Positions 60,207 through 64,000 of a stretch of DNA of 64,000 bases are shown here, piece after piece. Position numbers and translations under genes: made by a program. The notes under the pieces are model-generated. The model saw only the letters and a program-made list of their open reading frames with translations. It had not been told where the DNA came from and made no database searches. The stretch covers positions 1 through 64,000 of the forward strand of contig CAVXUB010000003.1 of the NCBI GenBank assembly GCA_963764805.1. The letters are read 5' to 3'. The stretch is from CAVXUB01 sp963764805 (lineage in GTDB: Bacteria; Actinomycetota; Acidimicrobiia; Acidimicrobiales; Bog-793). The first letter of the stretch is position 1. Every line of letters starts with the position of its first letter.

Positions 60207-63128
60207 TCAGGCGGCGCCGTAGCGGGGCAGGATGATCTCGCCGGCATGGGGCGAGACGTCCCGCATCAGTTTGACGATGTGAGGATGGCAGGTGAGCAGG
60301 AAGACCTGGTGCCTCTCGGCAGCGGAGGCGATCGCCGTCGCAATCGCACGTGCCCGCTGCGGATCGAAGTTCACCAGCACGTCGTCCATCACGAAGGGCA
60401 GCGAAACCGACTGGTCGGCGAAGGTCTCTGCGAGAGCGAGTCGCAGGCACAGGTAAAGCTGTTCGATCGTGCCTGCACTCAGTGCCGTCGCCTCGAAACG
60501 CCTTCCCGCATCGTCGATCACCTCGATCGCCCGCTCCCGGGAGGCGGCGCGCTGTGCAGCGCCCCCGTTGGTCACGATCCTCGTGTAGGCCCCGGCAGTG
60601 ACCGTCGAGAAGAGCTCGGACGCGCGCTGCACGACCAGAGGTTGACGCTCCCGCTCGTAGCGCTCGAGCGTCGCGCTCACGAGTGACTTGGCGATCGTCA
60701 ACGACCACCATTCGCTCATCGCCTCTGTCAGCGCAGTGCACAGTCGCTCCCGCGTCTGATCCAGAAGGGCGATCTCTGCGGATGCGCTTGTCTCATCGAG
60801 CTCGCGGGCGGCGTCCTGATGGTGCCGGACGGCCTCTTCGAGCGTGGACTCCACCTCTTGCGCCCGCAGGGCCGCCTCTCGTTGCGCCTCCTCCAGGTCC
60901 GCCATCGTCGATTGGTCGAGTAGACGCCTGAGCTCCTGGCCCCGCTGGCCATCGCCGAGCCGTGCGGTGATCTGCTGCTCACAATCACTCAGCCGTCGCC
61001 TCAGGTCCGCCACAAGGCGGAGGTGATCCGATTCAGTCGCCACGCGATCTGCGAGGGCTTGCAGGCGCTCACGAAGACCAGAGCCGGCAACGTGTTCCCC
61101 TGCCGGCATACCCGCTTGCTCGAGGAGCCGCCGCGCCTGCTCCTCGAACTCGTCGAGAAGCGGGCTGACCTTCACCATGTCATTGCAGACCGTCGACAGC
61201 TCGGAGATCTGAAGGTCGGCTTGCCGTACCGCGTCGAGGATCGCCACCGCCGCAGCGGGAGTGAGTGGTCCGTCGAGACCGTGGGCCGTGACCCACGCTC
61301 CCCACTCGCCGTTCGCGCCCGCCAGCTCCTCCTTGGCTGCGTCGAGTCGCCGCGCCGCGTTCGAGCGCGCGATCTGCGCCGTCCGGATCCTTCCCCGGCG
61401 ATCCTCGGCAATCGACCGCGCACGCTCTTGTCTCTCCAGTGTGACTTCGATCCGCTCCAGATCCGCCGGCGCCGGGCGCGGGCTGAGGCCGATGGAGGCC
61501 GCCGCCTCGGCCAGCTCGGCAGCGAGCCTCTCCCTCTCGGTGACCAGGGCGGCAACCTGGGCGTCGTGGGCGATGTCCTCAGGGCCAGGTGCGAACCCGG
61601 CATGAATAGTCGCACCCGGGTGTCGAAGCACCGTAGGGCCGAGCGCCCACGCCGCAGTCACTACTGCCAGCAGCACGATGCAGGCGATGGCCACCGAAGG
61701 ATCACCCCGCAGGATGGCCCAGCACGCCATCCCAGCGAGGGCGAAGAAACCGATTGGGAGCGCTATCGGCCTTGAGCGCCCGAGCGCGGTCCGGCTGCCG
61801 CCGGCCCCGGTGCTTCGTGCTCCGTCTCTCGACAGCGTGATCATCTGCATCTGGCGGGCGAGGTCGGCTTCCCGCGCCAAGAGGCGGTCGAGGTCGGTCG
61901 CCATCGTCCGCACCGCCCTCAGAGCTGCGCGGTCAGCATCGATCTCGGCCGCCGAGCGGTCTTCGCCGGGCGAAACGGCAGCGGCATCAGCGATCGCCTC
62001 CCACTCAACCTCCTCGGCGGATTCGAGCTCGATGCTCCGTTCGTGCACGATTCGTGCCGCCTCCGCCAGGCGGCGCTCGAAGTGCCGTGCCTCGTCCACG
62101 ACGGGCACCGAGGCGTCCGTCCGCTCGATTCGAGCGCGGTCCCACTTCGGGCCGAGCACTCTCAGCCCGCCGTCGATCGAGGCCTCCAGGGAGATACGAC
62201 GGAGCTCGAGCTCCTCCAGTCTCTCCCTGCGGGCGCCGTAGCCCGAGGCGTCAGCCTGCAACGCGGCCAAAGTGGGCCCGAGATCAGACGGGCAGCTGAC
62301 CAGTTCGAACTCGAGGGAGGAAGCCTCAGGGGCCTCGTCGTATCCGAGGGTGTGCAGCTCTGCCCTGCAGGCGGCGGCTCGTTCGGCCAGCGGCCGCAGC
62401 GTGACGAGGAGCTCGAGCTCGGCCGAACGCCGGCGGATTGCGTCGCTTTCTTGGCGCCGGGACTCGACTTCGGCGGCCAGCGCCTCAACGGCGCGCTGCT
62501 CGTCGGGGAAATGCTGAGTGCGTTCCCGCAGCCGCCGCAGCTGCCCTTCGACCAGTTCCAGCTCCGCCAACAGTGCATTCGCCCTGGCGTCATGTTTGCG
62601 AGGGCGCGCCAGCTGGTTGCAGCGCTCGTCGAGCTGCCGCAGAGCCTGGGTGGCCGTCTGGCCGGCACCCATGATCCCGGCCGAGAAGAGCAGGTCCCGG
62701 ATGGCCGCGTCGTCGAGCGCACCGAGGTCCTGCAACTCCCCCAAGCTGAAGGCGAACACCGACTTGAACAGCGCCGCGCTGGCTCCGCCCAGCAGCCGCC
62801 GCAGGTCGCATTCGGTGCGGTCCTGCCCGCCCGGATCCGTCACTACTGGCGCACGCTGGCCGACGTGACGCTCGACCGTCCACTGCTCGCCGCTCTCGGA
62901 CACGAGACGAACGAGACCTCCATGGCGACCGCCACGAATAGGTTCGTGCGTCGGCTCCTGACGCCTCCGATTCGGGTATCCGAAAAGGACTCCCCTGATG
63001 AACGCTACGAGGGTCGACTTGCCAGCCTCGTTCGGACCGTGCACCACCGTCAGACCCGGGCCGATCTCACCTGAATCGAAATCGGCGAGCAAGCCGTAGC
63101 CGTCGATCCTCCAGCCGGAGATCCTCAT
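60207..63128 (-). CDS. SMC/SbcC-like AAA ATPase with internal membrane segment (YhaN-like)
   Basis: A 973-residue ABC-type ATPase resembling SbcC/Rad50 and YhaN, which with a nuclease partner act in DNA end processing. Walker A is VVHGPNEAGKSTLVAFIRG near residue 31-39; two coiled-coil arms follow, with Leu/Arg/Glu-rich heptads. At about residues 455-496 is a hydrophobic stretch (IALPIGFFALAGMACWAIL and SVAIACIVLLAVVTAAWAL), which could be a membrane hairpin. The C-terminal ATPase half has LSAGTIEQLYLCLRLALAETF as the signature and LPFVMDDVLVNFD as Walker B, then LLTCHPHIV. ATG 63128 overlaps the nuclease stop (ATGA), so the two are coupled. Confidence 0.88.
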   Translation of the reverse strand: MRISGWRIDGYGLLADFDSGEIGPGLTVVHGPNEAGKSTLVAFIRGVLFGYPNRRRQEPTHEPIRGGRHGGLVRLVSESGEQWTVERHVGQRAPVVTDPGGQDRTECDLRRLLGGASAALFKSVFAFSLGELQDLGALDDAAIRDLLFSAGIMGAGQTATQALRQLDERCNQLARPRKHDARANALLAELELVEGQLRRLRERTQHFPDEQRAVEALAAEVESRRQESDAIRRRSAELELLVTLRPLAERAAACRAELHTLGYDEAPEASSLEFELVSCPSDLGPTLAALQADASGYGARRERLEELELRRISLEASIDGGLRVLGPKWDRARIERTDASVPVVDEARHFERRLAEAARIVHERSIELESAEEVEWEAIADAAAVSPGEDRSAAEIDADRAALRAVRTMATDLDRLLAREADLARQMQMITLSRDGARSTGAGGSRTALGRSRPIALPIGFFALAGMACWAILRGDPSVAIACIVLLAVVTAAWALGPTVLRHPGATIHAGFAPGPEDIAHDAQVAALVTERERLAAELAEAAASIGLSPRPAPADLERIEVTLERQERARSIAEDRRGRIRTAQIARSNAARRLDAAKEELAGANGEWGAWVTAHGLDGPLTPAAAVAILDAVRQADLQISELSTVCNDMVKVSPLLDEFEEQARRLLEQAGMPAGEHVAGSGLRERLQALADRVATESDHLRLVADLRRRLSDCEQQITARLGDGQRGQELRRLLDQSTMADLEEAQREAALRAQEVESTLEEAVRHHQDAARELDETSASAEIALLDQTRERLCTALTEAMSEWWSLTIAKSLVSATLERYERERQPLVVQRASELFSTVTAGAYTRIVTNGGAAQRAASRERAIEVIDDAGRRFEATALSAGTIEQLYLCLRLALAETFADQSVSLPFVMDDVLVNFDPQRARAIATAIASAAERHQVFLLTCHPHIVKLMRDVSPHAGEIILPRYGAA

Positions 63129-64000
63129 CGAGCACCTGCCTGCAGTACATGGACTGGCTGGACTGGCTGGACCGCCTGCTCGGCGTCGGCTCTCGTGGCC
63201 GTGGAGCTCGCGCCGTCGATCCCGAGCAGATCGATCGCCCGTGCCCTCGCAAGGCGGAGCCATTCCCGGCGATCCGACTCGTGGCTCAGGAGGTCGTCGG
63301 CGAGTTGCCTCAGCCGCAACGGCATCGCCGCTTCCGCGGATCCTCCGAGGAACGATTCCAGCAGCGTGTCGTCGCCATCGAGCTGGTCGGCGAGTGACAA
63401 CAGGTCGGACACGAAGTCCCCCCTGTCCCGTAGTTGGTCGAGGTCGTAAGCGGCCGCCGAGTTGTCGATGATCGTGTCCCACCAGGCGAAGGGTGGGTCC
63501 GCCTCGAACCCGTCACGGAGATCTGTCAGCAGGGCGTCGATCGTTCCCGGCCTCTGCAGGTCATCGTGGAGCGCTGACCTTGCGGTGAGGCGCCCGCGGC
63601 AGCATCAACGACCTTCCATCGGCCTCCTCGAGCGCTAGGAGCGCCCCTTGGCGCAGGAGGTCCCCGACGTCCGGCAGATCGGCTGCGTCCGCAAGGTCGA
63701 TCTCGACATCTGCGAAACGAACCGCGTCGCACGGCACGAACTCGACATCGAGGATCTGGCTGCCGTCGGCATGAACGACCATTGCGCCCTTGGCGCCCCG
63801 TTCGGGGGCAGCCGGGCTGCGCCCTTGCGTGTTCCCCGGGTACACCACGAACGGCTCGCCGGCACCGCCGGCCAGCACGCACCGCGTGTGGACATGCCCC
63901 AACGCCCAATAGTCGAGGCCGCGGGACGTGAGATCGGCCAACGAACATGGGCTGTAGTCGGCGTGGGCCGACCAGCCGGCAGAGCCGGCAGGGCGGCCAG
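63125..64000 (-). CDS. SbcD/YhaO-like DNA repair metallophosphoesterase, truncated at the window edge; one-base frame break
   Basis: The C-terminal part of a calcineurin-like nuclease, with the N-terminal metal sites lying outside the window. In the first frame (from the edge down to about 63600) it reads HADYSPCSLADLTSRGLDYWALGHVHTR, with the metal-binding GHVH, and VVYPGNTQGRSPAAPERGAKGAMVV, the family's nucleotide/lid region. A one-base insertion near 63593-63602 changes the frame, after which LTARSALHDDLQRPGTIDALLTDLRDGFEADPPFAWWDTIIDNSAAAYDLDQLRDRGDFVSDLLSLAD continues to the stop at 63125. The gene is upstream of, and coupled to, the SbcC-like ATPase. Confidence 0.85.

Overview
This is a high-GC chromosomal segment from an actinobacterium. 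The combination of a WhiG-type sigma factor beside XerC and rpsB, an mtrA-mtrB-lpqB-like operon, a coenzyme-F420-type luciferase-like oxidoreductase, an ECF42/DGPF pair, many GTG starts, and secreted proteins with GYW..SDGG..F.FGD repeats points to the class Acidimicrobiia or a close relative. That placement is inference from content and synteny; no database search was run.

Layout. (1) 1-2924 is a decayed mobile region: a frameshifted tyrosine integrase, an IS481-type element with iterated terminal repeats and a broken transposase, and a tRNA-Gly(TCC) that is a plausible integration site. (2) 2969-11648 is accessory: a RimJ-like acetyltransferase, a PIG-L deacetylase, a two-gene ABC exporter, a 1034-residue secreted repeat protein, an alpha/beta hydrolase, tRNA-Pro(TGG) and ccdA. 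(3) 11728-32197 is a dense core block on the plus strand: tig-clpP-clpX-folC, ndk, mreB-mreC-mreD-mrdA, RNase E/G, rplU-rpmA, yqgE, obgE, proB, an unknown gene, proA, and a MoxR ATPase/VWA pair. (4) 32307-39870 holds a histidine phosphatase, a secreted propeller plus GH25-like protein, an AbiEi/DUF559 protein, class II DAHP synthase, an LLM oxidoreductase, and nadD-small membrane protein-rsfS. (5) 39878-42730 is the minus-strand mtrA-mtrB-lpqB-like operon, divergent from xerC-whiG-rpsB-tsf-pyrH-frr-cdsA-dxr-rseP, a translation, lipid and isoprenoid block ending at 52434; helD and ispG then diverge, and an Eis-like acetyltransferase follows ispG. (6) 57363-64000 is minus-strand: ECF42 sigma with its DGPF partner, a phosphatase-fold protein, and an SbcC/SbcD-like (YhaN/YhaO-like) pair cut by the window end.

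How genes work together. Growth and envelope genes dominate: MreBCD with PBP2 build the elongasome, CdsA supplies CDP-diacylglycerol, IspG and Dxr feed isoprenoid (and so lipid carrier) synthesis, and MtrAB with its lipoprotein probably monitors the envelope. Tig, ClpP and ClpX form a protein-quality block, and rpsB/tsf/frr/rplU/rpmA/obgE/rsfS serve translation.

A caution. At least seven single-base frame breaks fall inside genes that should be intact (tig, rplU, proB twice, moxR, cdsA, the SbcD-like gene), and all but one are one-base insertions. I read these as probable consensus errors, although some could be real.
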